This document shows positions 54,763 to 63,399 of a stretch of DNA of 64,000 bases, one piece after another. Within the stretch, counting starts at the first letter, position 1; every line of letters starts with the position of its first letter. A program made the translations under genes and the position numbers. This DNA comes from Pedobacter zeae (GTDB taxonomy: Bacteria; Bacteroidota; Bacteroidia; Sphingobacteriales; Sphingobacteriaceae): NCBI RefSeq assembly GCF_014196715.1, contig NZ_JACIEF010000001.1:1532872-1596871 (forward strand), given 5' to 3'. Under the pieces are notes generated by a model. The model searched no databases, was not told the DNA's origin, and was given only the letters and a program-made list of their open reading frames with translations.

Positions 54763-54764
54763 AG

Positions 54765-54932
54765 ATGGCGGAGAAAGATAAAAAAGCTTTTGTATTAAGA
54801 ATTAGTCCTGCTTTACTAAAAGAAGTAGAAACCTGGGCTGCAGATGAATTCAGGAGCACCAACGGGCAGATCGAATTTTTACTTACGCAGGCTGTAAAAT
54901 CAAGAAAAAAGGGAAAAGCTAAAGAGGAATAA
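54765..54932 (+). CDS. Arc-type (ribbon-helix-helix-like) small DNA-binding protein
   Basis: The ATG at 54765 gives 55 residues (MAEKDKKAFVLRISPALLKEVETWAADEFRSTNGQIEFLLTQAVKSR...). The pattern KxFxLRISPxLLxxVExWAxxEFRSxNGQIEFLLxxAV fits Arc-family ribbon-helix-helix DNA-binding proteins, with a basic tail. It follows the membrane protein by 2 bases. It may regulate the operon or another target. Confidence 0.7.
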   Translation: MAEKDKKAFVLRISPALLKEVETWAADEFRSTNGQIEFLLTQAVKSRKKGKAKEE

Positions 54933-54962
54933 AATTGCAAACTGCCAACGGTTAAATGATTT

Positions 54963-55062
54963 GGGCGTTACCCAAGCTGCGCAAGGGTCGGGCTTTGCAG
55001 GGCTGCGCTTCGCTCCGGTACCGGTGAAGAACCGGCACTGAACCCTTACAATCCCTAACGCG
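54963..55062. repeat. GGGCGTTA...TAACGC-bounded intergenic element
   Basis: About 100 bases bounded by GCGTTA (54965-54970) and its exact inverse TAACGC (55056-55061). Inside are the sequences AAGGGTCGGGCTTT, CGCTTCGCTCCGGT and an ACCGGTGAAGAACCGG hairpin. From memory this resembles a widespread Bacteroidota intergenic element of unknown role; the window has only one full copy. Confidence 0.5.
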
Positions 55063-55075
55063 AATCTATCGAGCT

Positions 55076-55110
55076 AACCCTATCAGGTTTTCAAAACCTG
55101 ATAGGGTTTT
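55076..55110. terminator. Bidirectional terminator-like perfect stem
   Basis: AACCCTATCAGGTTTT (55076-55091) pairs fully with AAAACCTGATAGGGTT (55093-55108), with a one-base loop (so effectively a 14-bp stem and a short loop) and a T after the right arm. It could end transcription from either side or be an IR-type repeat. Confidence 0.5.
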
Positions 55111-55343
55111 AATAACGGCCTAAGCCCCCGGCCCAGGTTAATTAAACCTGATGGCAGCGGCAGCCCCGAAGCATGAGGGCTACAGCGAACAGCAGGACGG
55201 AACAACCCCAAGCACTACAGGTCCTGCTTTCCAAAACTTATTGTTATCAGCGTGCTAAAATCATTTTTTATACGTTATTTTTAAACCTTGTAAGGTTTAA
55301 CTAACTTAGCGGCCTAACCAAAAATCATAAAAATTTAGTTTAC

Positions 55344-56522
55344 ATGAAAGAAGTTGTAATCGTATCGGCTGTTAGAACGCCTATTGGCAGTTTTGGTGGT
55401 ACTTTAGCCCAGTTTTCTGCTACCCAGCTTGGTGGTTTTGCCATTAAAGCGGCTGTAGAAAAAGCGGGTTTAAGGCCCGAACAGATTCAGGAAGTATATA
55501 TGGGCAATGTTTTATCGGCTAATTTAGGTCAGGCACCGGCTACACAAGCCGCAAAATTTGCAGGTTTACCCGATTTACCGGCTACTACTGTTAATAAAGT
55601 ATGCGCATCGGGTACCAAAGCCATTATGCTTGCAGCCCAAAGCATTGCCGGTGGTGATAACGATATTATTGTAGCCGGCGGCATGGAAAGCATGAGCAAT
55701 GTGCCTTACTACCTCGATAAAGCCAGGAATGGCTATCGCTTAGGCCATGGGCAAGTGACTGACGGACTGGTAAAAGATGGTTTATGGGACGTTTACAACG
55801 ATTACCACATGGGATCGGCGGCAGAGCTTTGCGCCACAGAATGTAAAATTACACGAGAGGCGCAGGATGATTTTGCTATCAACTCGTACAAAAGAGCACA
55901 GGCAGCACAAACTGCCGGAAAATTTGCAGGCGAGATTGTTGCCATAGAAGTAAAAGACCGCAAGGGCGACGTGACGTTAATTGATACCGACGACGAGCCT
56001 GCAGCAGTAAAATTTGATAAAATACCCGCACTGAAACCTGTTTTTAAAAAGGATGGAACGGTTACAGCTGCAAACGCCTCTACCCTGAACGATGGTGCTG
56101 CTGCACTGGTTTTAATGAGTGCCGATAAAGCCAAAGAACTGGGTATAAAACCCCTGGCTAAAATATTAAGCTATGCTGATGCACAGCAGGCACCGGAATG
56201 GTTTACCACAGCCCCTTCAAAAGCAATTCCGCTGGCTTTACACAAAGCCAGTATTGATATTAAAGCAGTAGATTTCTTCGAGATTAACGAGGCTTTTTCT
56301 GTGGTTTCTATTGCCAATAACCAATTGCTCGGTTTAAACGATAACCAGGTAAACGTAAATGGTGGTGCAGTATCGTTGGGCCACCCGCTGGGTGCTTCGG
56401 GTGCCCGAATTGTGGTTACCCTCCTTTCGGTACTGGCCCAAAACAATGGCAAAATCGGTGTGGCAGGCATTTGTAATGGTGGTGGTGGTGCCAGTGCACT
56501 GGTTATAGAAAAGATAGCATAA
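55344..56522 (+). CDS. Acetyl-CoA C-acyltransferase (thiolase)
   Basis: The 392-residue product has the full thiolase pattern: [10 protein letters not shown] at the start, [11 protein letters not shown] with the active-site Cys (about residue 88), NEAF (about 319), [11 protein letters not shown] with the active-site His (about 349), and [12 protein letters not shown] with the second Cys (about 379). It catalyses acetyl-CoA condensation to acetoacetyl-CoA or the reverse, in the cytoplasm. The spacing to the next gene (32 bases) suggests a possible shared transcript, though their functions do not obviously match. Confidence 0.95.
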   Translation: MKEVVIVSAVRTPIGSFGGTLAQFSATQLGGFAIKAAVEKAGLRPEQIQEVYMGNVLSANLGQAPATQAAKFAGLPDLPATTVNKVCASGTKAIMLAAQSIAGGDNDIIVAGGMESMSNVPYYLDKARNGYRLGHGQVTDGLVKDGLWDVYNDYHMGSAAELCATECKITREAQDDFAINSYKRAQAAQTAGKFAGEIVAIEVKDRKGDVTLIDTDDEPAAVKFDKIPALKPVFKKDGTVTAANASTLNDGAAALVLMSADKAKELGIKPLAKILSYADAQQAPEWFTTAPSKAIPLALHKASIDIKAVDFFEINEAFSVVSIANNQLLGLNDNQVNVNGGAVSLGHPLGASGARIVVTLLSVLAQNNGKIGVAGICNGGGGASALVIEKIA

Positions 56523-56554
56523 CTAAAGGGATAGCTTAAAAAATCCGATCGGGC

Positions 56555-57457
56555 ATGATAATGAAGAACCTTAATTTGCTTTTCCTGCTATTTATTCTTT
56601 TGCCGGGCTTTAATGTACAAGCGCAACAAACGCCGAATAAACTCGATGTTTTTCAGGATTCGCTGATCAAAATCTCTACAGCTACAGGAACTGCATTAAG
56701 CGATAATGAGAAGCTCGAAATTAACGGTAAATTTGTTAAACTATTAGTTGAAGCCTTAAAAACACCTCATTCTTTTGCCTATCCTTTCGATTCGTTAAAA
56801 AATGTTTCGGTAATCAAATCGCCAGATAAGGCCTTCAGAACCTTAACCTGGTATGTGCAGCTCGCAAATGGCAGCTACCGTTACTATGGTGCCATCCAGA
56901 TGAATACCCAAAATGGCCCGTTAAAACTTTATCCATTAATCGACCAAACCGAGAACATGAACGATCCGAATGCCATTACCGGCAATCAGAAATGGTTTGG
57001 TGCGCGCTATTACGAAATTATACCCGTAACCAGCGGAAACCGCCTGCCGTATTATGTATTGTTGGGCTGGAAAGGAAATACGCAGGCTACCACCAAAAAA
57101 GTAATCGAGATCCTTTCTTTTGATAAGGATAATGCCGTTTTTGGAGCACCTGTTTTTGACGGAAAAGAACTGAAAGGAAAAAACAGGCTCATATTTGAAT
57201 ATGCCAAATCGAATGCCATGATGCTTAAAACCGATGTAAAAGCTGGGATGATTGTATTCGACCACCTGGCTTCTTTTGATCCGGAAGTAAAAGATAAGTT
57301 CGAATTTTACGGATCGGACGGCACTTTTGATGGTTTCAAAATTATTGGTGGTAAATTAAAATTACAGGAAGAGCTCACACTAAACAACGACCCAAATTCG
57401 AACGATGAGCTTTACGCAGATCCGAAGAAAAATGTTAAACCCATCCGGAAGTTTTAA
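56555..57457 (+). CDS. Secreted hypothetical protein
   Basis: The 300-residue product has a signal peptide (ending VQAQQ); it could start at 56555 or 56561. The mature region has helices first, then a beta-rich part with YYVLLGWKGNTQATTKKVIEILSF and MIVFDHLASFDPEVKDKFEFYGSDGTFDGFKIIGGKL. I recognise no family. It may be a conserved Bacteroidota periplasmic protein of unknown role. Confidence 0.5.
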   Translation: MIMKNLNLLFLLFILLPGFNVQAQQTPNKLDVFQDSLIKISTATGTALSDNEKLEINGKFVKLLVEALKTPHSFAYPFDSLKNVSVIKSPDKAFRTLTWYVQLANGSYRYYGAIQMNTQNGPLKLYPLIDQTENMNDPNAITGNQKWFGARYYEIIPVTSGNRLPYYVLLGWKGNTQATTKKVIEILSFDKDNAVFGAPVFDGKELKGKNRLIFEYAKSNAMMLKTDVKAGMIVFDHLASFDPEVKDKFEFYGSDGTFDGFKIIGGKLKLQEELTLNNDPNSNDELYADPKKNVKPIRKF

Positions 57458-57603
57458 TTTTTAACAAAACTTAACAGCTTCATTACCTGATACCTCATTT
57501 AAAAATTTGTGAGTTTGGTATCCACTGACTATATTGCGCCTGCTAAACTAACTTAAACAACACACAAATTCTGAATTCATAAACTAAAACCAACAATTGT
57601 TTT

Positions 57604-59199
57604 ATGCAAAAATCTAATGAAACCATTAGTATTGACCATGATAAAGAGCTAGATCTCCATTTAGAAAGTCAAGGTGTATCCAAAGAAAAATTATTTAGCC
57701 ACCCGGTAGGCCTTTTTGTGCTCTTTTTTACCGAAATGTGGGAAAGATTTAGCTATTACGGAATGCGGGCCATATTGGTCTTGTTCCTGGTTAGCGATTT
57801 AAGTAAAAATGGCTGGGGATGGCCACGGCCTGAAGCCCTGCAGCTTTACGCTATCTACACTGGTTTAGTGTATTTTACACCAATATTGGGTGGTTTAATT
57901 GCCGATAGATTTACAGGTTACCGGAAAGCTGTTATCATCGGCGCTTTTATTATGACCCTTGGCCATGCTGCTATGGCACTTGAAGGTTTTAGCAACAACT
58001 TTTTCTACCTCGGCTTACTGTTACTGATTGTGGGTAATGGATTTTTTAAGCCAAATATCTCTTCAATTGTAGGTAAACTTTACCCTCCCATCAGCGATAA
58101 AAAAGACAGTGCATATGCCATTTTCTACATGGGTATTAATTCGGGTGCCTTTATCGGTATGTTAATGTGCGGTTACATCGGCGAAAAAGTAGGCTGGCAC
58201 TACGGTTTTGGTCTAGCAGGTGTTTTTATGCTTTTCGGTATGCTGCAATTCTATTTTGGCCAAAAAATATTTGGGGTAATTGGTGCATCTGTAGATAAAA
58301 CCAAAGCGGTTGAAAAAGCTGACCCAACGGTAGAAGAAATTCCAGCAAAAGTAAGAAGCCAGCGTTTATGGGTTATTGCCATCTTATCGATTTTCACCAT
58401 TTTCTTCTGGATGGTATTTGAACAGGCAGGTGGTTCGATGACCATTTTTGCCAAAGATTATACATTAAGAAATTTAACTGGCGGTGCAGCAACTACTTTT
58501 AAATGGGTAGATAGTATCCTTACCATATTCCCCCTGGTAGCTGTAACTTTCGTGCTCTTCTCTTTAGCGAAGAAAATCTTTAAAAAATACCCGGCAACGA
58601 TTTTATTTACTTTATTGAGCTTTGCCATTATTTGGGTACTGGCTATCTGGAAAGTAGACCGTGAGCTGGCTTCTGTAAGCACTGAAGTACCTGCATCGTG
58701 GTTCAGCGTACTTAACTCCTTCTTCATTGTATCTTTAGCGCCTATCGTTTCAAAAATCTGGGAAACCAGGTTTAATCCCAGCGGCCCTGTAAAATTCGGA
58801 TTTGGTCTGATATTCGTTGGCATTGGTTTCGCAGGTTTGGCCTATGGTGGTTCGGCGATTCCACAAGGTGCTACTTCGGCAGAAGTAAGCCTGTTCTGGC
58901 TTGTTTTTGCTTACTTCTTCCATACCGTGGGTGAGCTATGCATTTCTCCGGTAGGTTTATCTTATGTAAGCAAGCTGGCACCAGCTAATTTGGTTGGTTT
59001 AATGTTTGGTGTGTTTTTCACCTGTACTGCCATCGGAAATTACCTTGCTGGTGCTACCGGATCGCTGATTGATAAAATCAGTTCCGCTTATTCTATCTCA
59101 ACATTTTTCTTAATATTTACCATTATCCCAATTGTGGCAGGTTTAATTATGTTTGCATTAAGCCCGTTATTACGCAAATGGATGCATGGTGTTCATTAA
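57604..59199 (+). CDS. POT-family proton-dependent peptide transporter (copy 1)
   Basis: The 531-residue product has about 14 membrane segments and the POT signatures: TEMWERFSYYGMRAILVLF (the ExxERF motif), then the PTR2 motif in GFFKPNISSIVGKLYPP, and IGNYLAGATGSLIDKISS near the end. A hydrophilic N-terminus of about 45 residues precedes the first helix. It imports di- or tripeptides with protons. It is followed by a terminator and a second POT gene. Confidence 0.95.
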   Translation: MQKSNETISIDHDKELDLHLESQGVSKEKLFSHPVGLFVLFFTEMWERFSYYGMRAILVLFLVSDLSKNGWGWPRPEALQLYAIYTGLVYFTPILGGLIADRFTGYRKAVIIGAFIMTLGHAAMALEGFSNNFFYLGLLLLIVGNGFFKPNISSIVGKLYPPISDKKDSAYAIFYMGINSGAFIGMLMCGYIGEKVGWHYGFGLAGVFMLFGMLQFYFGQKIFGVIGASVDKTKAVEKADPTVEEIPAKVRSQRLWVIAILSIFTIFFWMVFEQAGGSMTIFAKDYTLRNLTGGAATTFKWVDSILTIFPLVAVTFVLFSLAKKIFKKYPATILFTLLSFAIIWVLAIWKVDRELASVSTEVPASWFSVLNSFFIVSLAPIVSKIWETRFNPSGPVKFGFGLIFVGIGFAGLAYGGSAIPQGATSAEVSLFWLVFAYFFHTVGELCISPVGLSYVSKLAPANLVGLMFGVFFTCTAIGNYLAGATGSLIDKISSAYSISTFFLIFTIIPIVAGLIMFALSPLLRKWMHGVH

Positions 59200-59221
59200 C
59201 AGCAAAAAAATAAATTTAAAT

Positions 59222-59255
59222 AAAGCCCGGTTCCTGATCGGGCTTTTAATTTTTA
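59222..59255 (+). terminator. Rho-independent terminator between the two POT genes
   Basis: AAAGCCCG (59222-59229) pairs with CGGGCTTT (59239-59246) across a 9-base loop and is followed by T-rich DNA. It separates the two transporter genes. Confidence 0.85.
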
Positions 59256-59264
59256 ACCGATTTC

Positions 59265-60746
59265 ATGGAAAAAACAGTTTCAATAGAAGATATCCAGAAC
59301 TTTGAGGGCAAATACCCTAAACAGCTTTGGCACCTGTCGTTGGTAGAAATGTGGGAACGTTTTTGTTTTTACGGTATGCGGGGTGTACTGGCCTTTTTTA
59401 TGGTCGATCAGCTTGGTCTTAGCGATCAGCAGTCGAACTTACAATATGGTGCTATCCAGGCATTTGTATATGCATTTACTTTTATCGGTGGAATTTTTGC
59501 CGACAGGATTTTGGGCTTTCGTAAATCACTTTTCTGGGGTGGTTCGTTAATGATTATCGGTAACCTGATCCTGGCTTTCTCCCCACATGATTTATTTTAT
59601 ATTGGCATTACGCTTTCCATTATTGGCACAGGTTTTTTTAAACCCAATATCTCATCGATGGTTGGCGAACTTTACCATGAGAAAGATAACCGGCGGGATG
59701 CCGGCTATGGCTTATTTTATGCAGGCATTAACGTAGGCGGCCTGTTGGGTGGAGCCATGTGTATTTACTTAGGTAAATATTACAGCTGGCACCTGTGCTT
59801 TTTATCGGCTGCCCTGGTTATGATGTTTGGTTTAGGCACCTTTATTTTTACCAAAAAATATTTAGGGCCAATTGGTATTTCACCTTTGCTGCACCTTAAA
59901 AAAGCCAGGCAGAAAGTAGCCGAAATTTCGGTATATACAGGTTCTATCCTATGCATCCCCCTCATTTACATCATGGTAAAAAACACTGATTTTACCGATT
60001 ATTTTATGTATACCATCGGAATAATTGCCTTGATTTACTTTCTATATGAGACTTTTAAAATAAATGATAAAAAGGCACAGTATAAACTGCTTGCAGCATT
60101 TGTGTTTATCTTCTGTTATTTCATTTTTATGGCCATTTCTGAGCAAAGCGGTGGTTCACTATCGTTATTTGCCAAAGATAACCTCGACCATAAAATCCTG
60201 TTTTTTAATATCGACCCCAATGTGGTAAACAATAGCGTAAACTCTTTCTTTGTTATTGTTTTTAGTCCGATAGTGGGCATTTTATGGCTAGGTTTATATA
60301 AACGCAAAATTGAGCCCAATACTGTTGTTAAATTCGGTATTGGCTTCCTCCTGCTGGCCCTGAGTTTTTATGTATTTTATGCCACCCGTTTCTTTGCAAA
60401 TGCACAAGGGATCAGCTCATTAAATGTATTTACGCTGGCTTATCTGTTGTTAACCCTGGGCGAACTTTGTTTAGGCCCCATTGGAATGTCGATCATTACC
60501 AAACTTTCGCCTAAAAAAATGTTCGGAATGATGATGGGACTCTGGTTTTTATCAAGTGCCTTTGGCCAGCTGGCCGCAGGTAAACTGGGTGCAGAAATGT
60601 CGAGTATTGATAACGCTTCCTTAACGACCAAATTAATAGCTTATACAGAGGGGTACAAGGCATTGGCCTTATATTCTTTAATTGCGGGATTGGCGTTGAT
60701 TATTTTCTCGCAACTGGTTAAAAGATTAATGCAGGAGGTAAGGTAA
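59265..60746 (+). CDS. POT-family proton-dependent peptide transporter (copy 2)
   Basis: The 493-residue product has about 12-14 membrane segments and the same signatures as its neighbour: LVEMWERFCFYGMRGVLAFFMV (ExxERF) and GFFKPNISSMVGELYHEKDNRRDAGYGLFYAGINVGG. It is more divergent than a recent duplicate would be. The terminator upstream suggests it has its own promoter within or after the terminator, since the gap between stop and start is only 65 bases. Confidence 0.95.
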   Translation: MEKTVSIEDIQNFEGKYPKQLWHLSLVEMWERFCFYGMRGVLAFFMVDQLGLSDQQSNLQYGAIQAFVYAFTFIGGIFADRILGFRKSLFWGGSLMIIGNLILAFSPHDLFYIGITLSIIGTGFFKPNISSMVGELYHEKDNRRDAGYGLFYAGINVGGLLGGAMCIYLGKYYSWHLCFLSAALVMMFGLGTFIFTKKYLGPIGISPLLHLKKARQKVAEISVYTGSILCIPLIYIMVKNTDFTDYFMYTIGIIALIYFLYETFKINDKKAQYKLLAAFVFIFCYFIFMAISEQSGGSLSLFAKDNLDHKILFFNIDPNVVNNSVNSFFVIVFSPIVGILWLGLYKRKIEPNTVVKFGIGFLLLALSFYVFYATRFFANAQGISSLNVFTLAYLLLTLGELCLGPIGMSIITKLSPKKMFGMMMGLWFLSSAFGQLAAGKLGAEMSSIDNASLTTKLIAYTEGYKALALYSLIAGLALIIFSQLVKRLMQEVR

Positions 60747-60980
60747 ATTTCTTTGTCGTTCGGAGGCTCAGAGGGGCAATGCTTTTAGGCATGTATTTCA
60801 TGCGTTTTAAAAAGAGGGATAATTATGATGTGTTGGAAATGAAAGGGTTCATGCTCCTGGCAGCCCGCTCTCCCGCTCTTTGCTTCAAGCCCTTGCCTCC
60901 ATGCTTCGGTCCGCAGGCTTTAAACGCCCATCGGGTTTAGAAACAAAGGATTTGCTGAAAAGCTAAAAATAAATACTGTT

Positions 60981-61087
60981 AGTCGGGATTTACAATCCCG
61001 ACTTAAGAACTTAGGATTTGTGATCCTCCTAAACAGCATAAACAGATTACAAATCTGTAAAGCAATGATCCGGATTATAAATCCGGA
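60981..61087. repeat. Array of four small palindromes (REP-like)
   Basis: Four hairpins follow one another: AGTCGGGATT/AATCCCGACT (60981-61003), TTAGGAT/ATCCTCCTAA (61011-61032, imperfect), ACAGATT/AATCTGT (61042-61058), TCCGGATT/AATCCGGA (61069-61087). Their centres are all close to GATTTACAATC. This resembles REP sequences tied to RAYT-type transposases in other bacteria, none of which is encoded here. Confidence 0.6.
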
Positions 61088-61243
61088 CCAACAGAAGCTT
61101 AATCTGTGGTGATCCATAAAAATCATCGGGAAATAATTAGTGCTATTCGAAAAGTTAGCTCACGAGATAGGCGATGAAACAAGTTCAGTATAACGAATTA
61201 TCTCGAATTAATGAAAATTCATAAAGGTTTCATATTAAATATT

Positions 61244-61251
61244 TACTTTCG
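61244..61251 (+). promoter_or_regulatory. Bacteroidota-type -7 box upstream of the glycosyltransferase
   Basis: TACTTTCG is a close match to TAnnTTTG, followed by the typical purine-rich start region around 61260. It lies so near to the first in-frame ATG (61267) that a start there would have almost no leader, supporting the GTG start at 61330. Confidence 0.5.
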
Positions 61252-61329
61252 CAAATTAAAAGCAAAGTGCATAATATAAACAGGCACAGCATAACGCATA
61301 CAAATCACAAAAGCTTAACCAGAACAAAC

Positions 61330-62058
61330 GTGTCAGATAGTCTAGTCATCATTCCCACTTATAACGAGAAGGAAAACATCGAAAAAATCATTAGAAAGGT
61401 TTTTTCTTTAACACAACCTTTTCATGTGTTAATTATTGATGACGGTTCTCCTGATGGAACTGCTGAAATTGTAAAATCGTTGCAAGACGAATACGAAGGC
61501 CATTTGTTTATTGAAGAACGTTCGGGCAAACAAGGCTTGGGTACGGCATATATTTATGGTTTTAACTGGGCATTACAAAAAAATTACGATTACATTTTTG
61601 AAATGGATGCCGATTTTTCGCACAATCCGGACGACTTGGCCCGCCTGCGTGAAGCTTGTGTAAATGGTGCTGATGTAGCAATAGGCTCCAGGTATGTTAA
61701 AGGCGTAAATGTGGTGAACTGGCCTATGGGCAGAGTTTTAATGTCGTACTTTGCTTCGATGTATGTTCGTTTTATTACCCGGATTAACATCCAGGATGCT
61801 ACTGCAGGTTTTAAATGCTACCGCAAAATCGTGTTGGAAACCATTCCGCTAAACAAAATCAAATTTGTAGGTTATGCCTTTCAGATTGAAATGAAATTTA
61901 CCGCAATAAAATTCGGATTTAAAGTGGTTGAGGTACCCATTATCTTTACCGACCGCACTGAAGGCACTTCAAAAATGAGTACCCGTATTTTCAGGGAAGC
62001 TTTTTTGGGTGTAATCCAGATGAAAGTGAACAGCTGGTTCAGGAATTATAGCCGATAG
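61330..62058 (+). CDS. Polyprenol-phosphate mannosyltransferase-like GT2 glycosyltransferase
   Basis: I prefer the GTG at 61330 (VSDSLVIIPTYNEKENIEKIIRKVF), giving 242 residues; the ATG at 61267 would leave no leader after the promoter. It has LIIDDGSPDGTAEIV, FEMDADFSHNPDDLARL and YAFQIEMKFTAIKFGFKVVEVPIIFTDRTEGTSKM, the pattern of dolichyl/polyprenol-phosphate mannosyltransferases. It has no membrane helix at the C-terminus, so it resembles soluble DPM1-like enzymes. It makes a lipid-linked sugar donor for glycan assembly. Confidence 0.9.
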   Translation: MSDSLVIIPTYNEKENIEKIIRKVFSLTQPFHVLIIDDGSPDGTAEIVKSLQDEYEGHLFIEERSGKQGLGTAYIYGFNWALQKNYDYIFEMDADFSHNPDDLARLREACVNGADVAIGSRYVKGVNVVNWPMGRVLMSYFASMYVRFITRINIQDATAGFKCYRKIVLETIPLNKIKFVGYAFQIEMKFTAIKFGFKVVEVPIIFTDRTEGTSKMSTRIFREAFLGVIQMKVNSWFRNYSR

Positions 62059-62131
62059 TTTAGAGTTGACAATTGATAGATGGCTATACCTGCATTATCC
62101 AACCATGAACCATCAACCAAGCTTTCCTCAC

Positions 62132-62641
62132 TCAGGTTTTACCTTGTGATTCACGAATCATAGTGCCAAAGTCCTGCCCTTTATCCATTGCTTTAACCGT
62201 CATAACAAGCCTTTTGGTTCGGGTGGGTTCTGTTTTGGCCTGATTGATCCAGTTGATGTAGTAGTTTTGGTGTGATTTGGGCTGTTTTAAGAAATTCTGC
62301 ATCAGGTGCTCTTCTTCTGATAAACAGATTTCGAGATCTTCGGGCATTTCAATTTTAAAGTCTTTATCTTCCGTCAGAGACAACTCGATGGCTGCACCGG
62401 CTTCTTTTCTGAGTTTTTTGCGTAAAGTGCCGTTTAAAGCAATAATAAAATCGCCTTCCCCCATGGGTATGGTAGCCAGTCCCGAAACCTCGATTTCATC
62501 TATTTTACCTTTAACCCTGAAGCTTTTTTTACAACCGGCTTTAATTTCGTTAGCTAAAACTCCTGGGATAAATACATAGCTCCAGCCGGTTTTTTCTCCC
62601 ATGGTTTCGAAACGTTCTATTTCTGCTTTAAAGTGGATCAT
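62132..62641 (-). CDS. YdeI/OmpD-associated-like protein (DUF1905)
   Basis: The 169-residue product has a DUF1905-like first half (FKAEIERFETMGEKTGWSYVFIPGVLANEIKAGCKKSFRVKGKIDEIEVSGLATIPMGEGDFIIALNGTLRKKLRKEAGAAIELSLTED) and a YdeI-type helical second half (FLKQPKSHQNYYINWINQAKTEPTRTKRLVMTVKAM). Function unknown in the family. Confidence 0.85.
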   Translation of the reverse strand: MIHFKAEIERFETMGEKTGWSYVFIPGVLANEIKAGCKKSFRVKGKIDEIEVSGLATIPMGEGDFIIALNGTLRKKLRKEAGAAIELSLTEDKDFKIEMPEDLEICLSEEEHLMQNFLKQPKSHQNYYINWINQAKTEPTRTKRLVMTVKAMDKGQDFGTMIRESQGKT

Positions 62642-62808
62642 GGTTTAAATATAGAAATTATGTTGCTGAAAAGGCTGATAAACGATAGAATCGTCAGGCT
62701 GATTATACACGGAAACACACCAGCTTACACAAAATATTATTCGGTTCAAAAAAAAGCCAGATCATGAGCCGATTAGCAAAATTATTCGGGCTCATGATTT
62801 TAAAAATA

Positions 62809-63387
62809 TTAGTTAAACAGTAAATATTGAGTATCAATTAAAGGATTTTCTAAAAATTTAAAGGTTTTAATTACTTCAAACTGCCTTTTAGTTTCGTTAA
62901 ACTTCCGTATGGCAACTGTATCGCAGTTAAACTTTAAACTAACCTGATCATATAAATTTTCGGCCAGTTCAATTTGAGCTGAACTTAACTCACGGCCAAT
63001 CGAAATATGGGCATTGCTGCCATTTATGGTCTGGCTTGTTCTAAGTTGTTTTCTAAGCCTCTTTAAAAGATCAGTTAAATAAGCTTTGGATAAATCGTTT
63101 GGGAGCAAAACAATTGCACGACTAAATTTCGACAAACTTAACTGATCAAAAACTACTTCCTGCTGTTTCTGAGTGTAGCAAAATTCTTCGATCTGTTCGA
63201 TATAAAAATTAAGCTCGTACTGATCTGCCATAAACACAACGACCGTAATGTGCGCTTTTGAATTCCTGCTGGCAAACCATCCAATTTTAGCGGCAAACTT
63301 ATCTTTCATCACTGCTATTTCATCAATAACTTTGGCTTGAGGGTAAATAACTACCGAGTACCAATCCCTGTTAAGTTTTAAATTCAT
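62809..63387 (-). CDS. 2H phosphoesterase (2'-5' RNA ligase-like)
   Basis: The 192-residue product carries two HxT/S motifs about 85 residues apart, KAHITVVVF (around residue 45) and NAHISIGRE (around 127), the signature of the 2H fold. The likely activity is a cyclic nucleotide/RNA 2'-3' phosphodiesterase. It lies 12 bases after the polymerase gene on the same strand. Confidence 0.85.
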   Translation of the reverse strand: MNLKLNRDWYSVVIYPQAKVIDEIAVMKDKFAAKIGWFASRNSKAHITVVVFMADQYELNFYIEQIEEFCYTQKQQEVVFDQLSLSKFSRAIVLLPNDLSKAYLTDLLKRLRKQLRTSQTINGSNAHISIGRELSSAQIELAENLYDQVSLKFNCDTVAIRKFNETKRQFEVIKTFKFLENPLIDTQYLLFN

Positions 63388-63399
63388 ATCGTTAATTTT

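Larger units (their letters stand above)
54933..55343. other. Intergenic repeat cluster
   Basis: This 411-base stretch has no gene but is full of structure: the GGGCGT/TAACGC element (54963-55062), the 16-bp stem at 55076-55108, a small CAGGTT/AACCTG pair near 55133-55150, and TTAAACCTTG/TAAGGTTTAA at 55281-55300. It looks like several dispersed intergenic repeats next to one another. Confidence 0.6.
60747..61266. other. Intergenic region with repeat fragments and a hairpin array
   Basis: A 520-base stretch without a gene. Left part 60838-60940 has the stretch GCAGCCCGCTCTCCCGCTCT and a CGGTCCGCAGGCTTTAAACG end, which looks like a repeat remnant. The middle holds four hairpins (60981-61087) listed separately. 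The right part carries the promoter for the glycosyltransferase. Confidence 0.5.

Noticed and set aside
60981..61087. CRISPR array
   Set aside because: The palindromes differ in their arms, and spacing is irregular; they fit REP-like hairpins.
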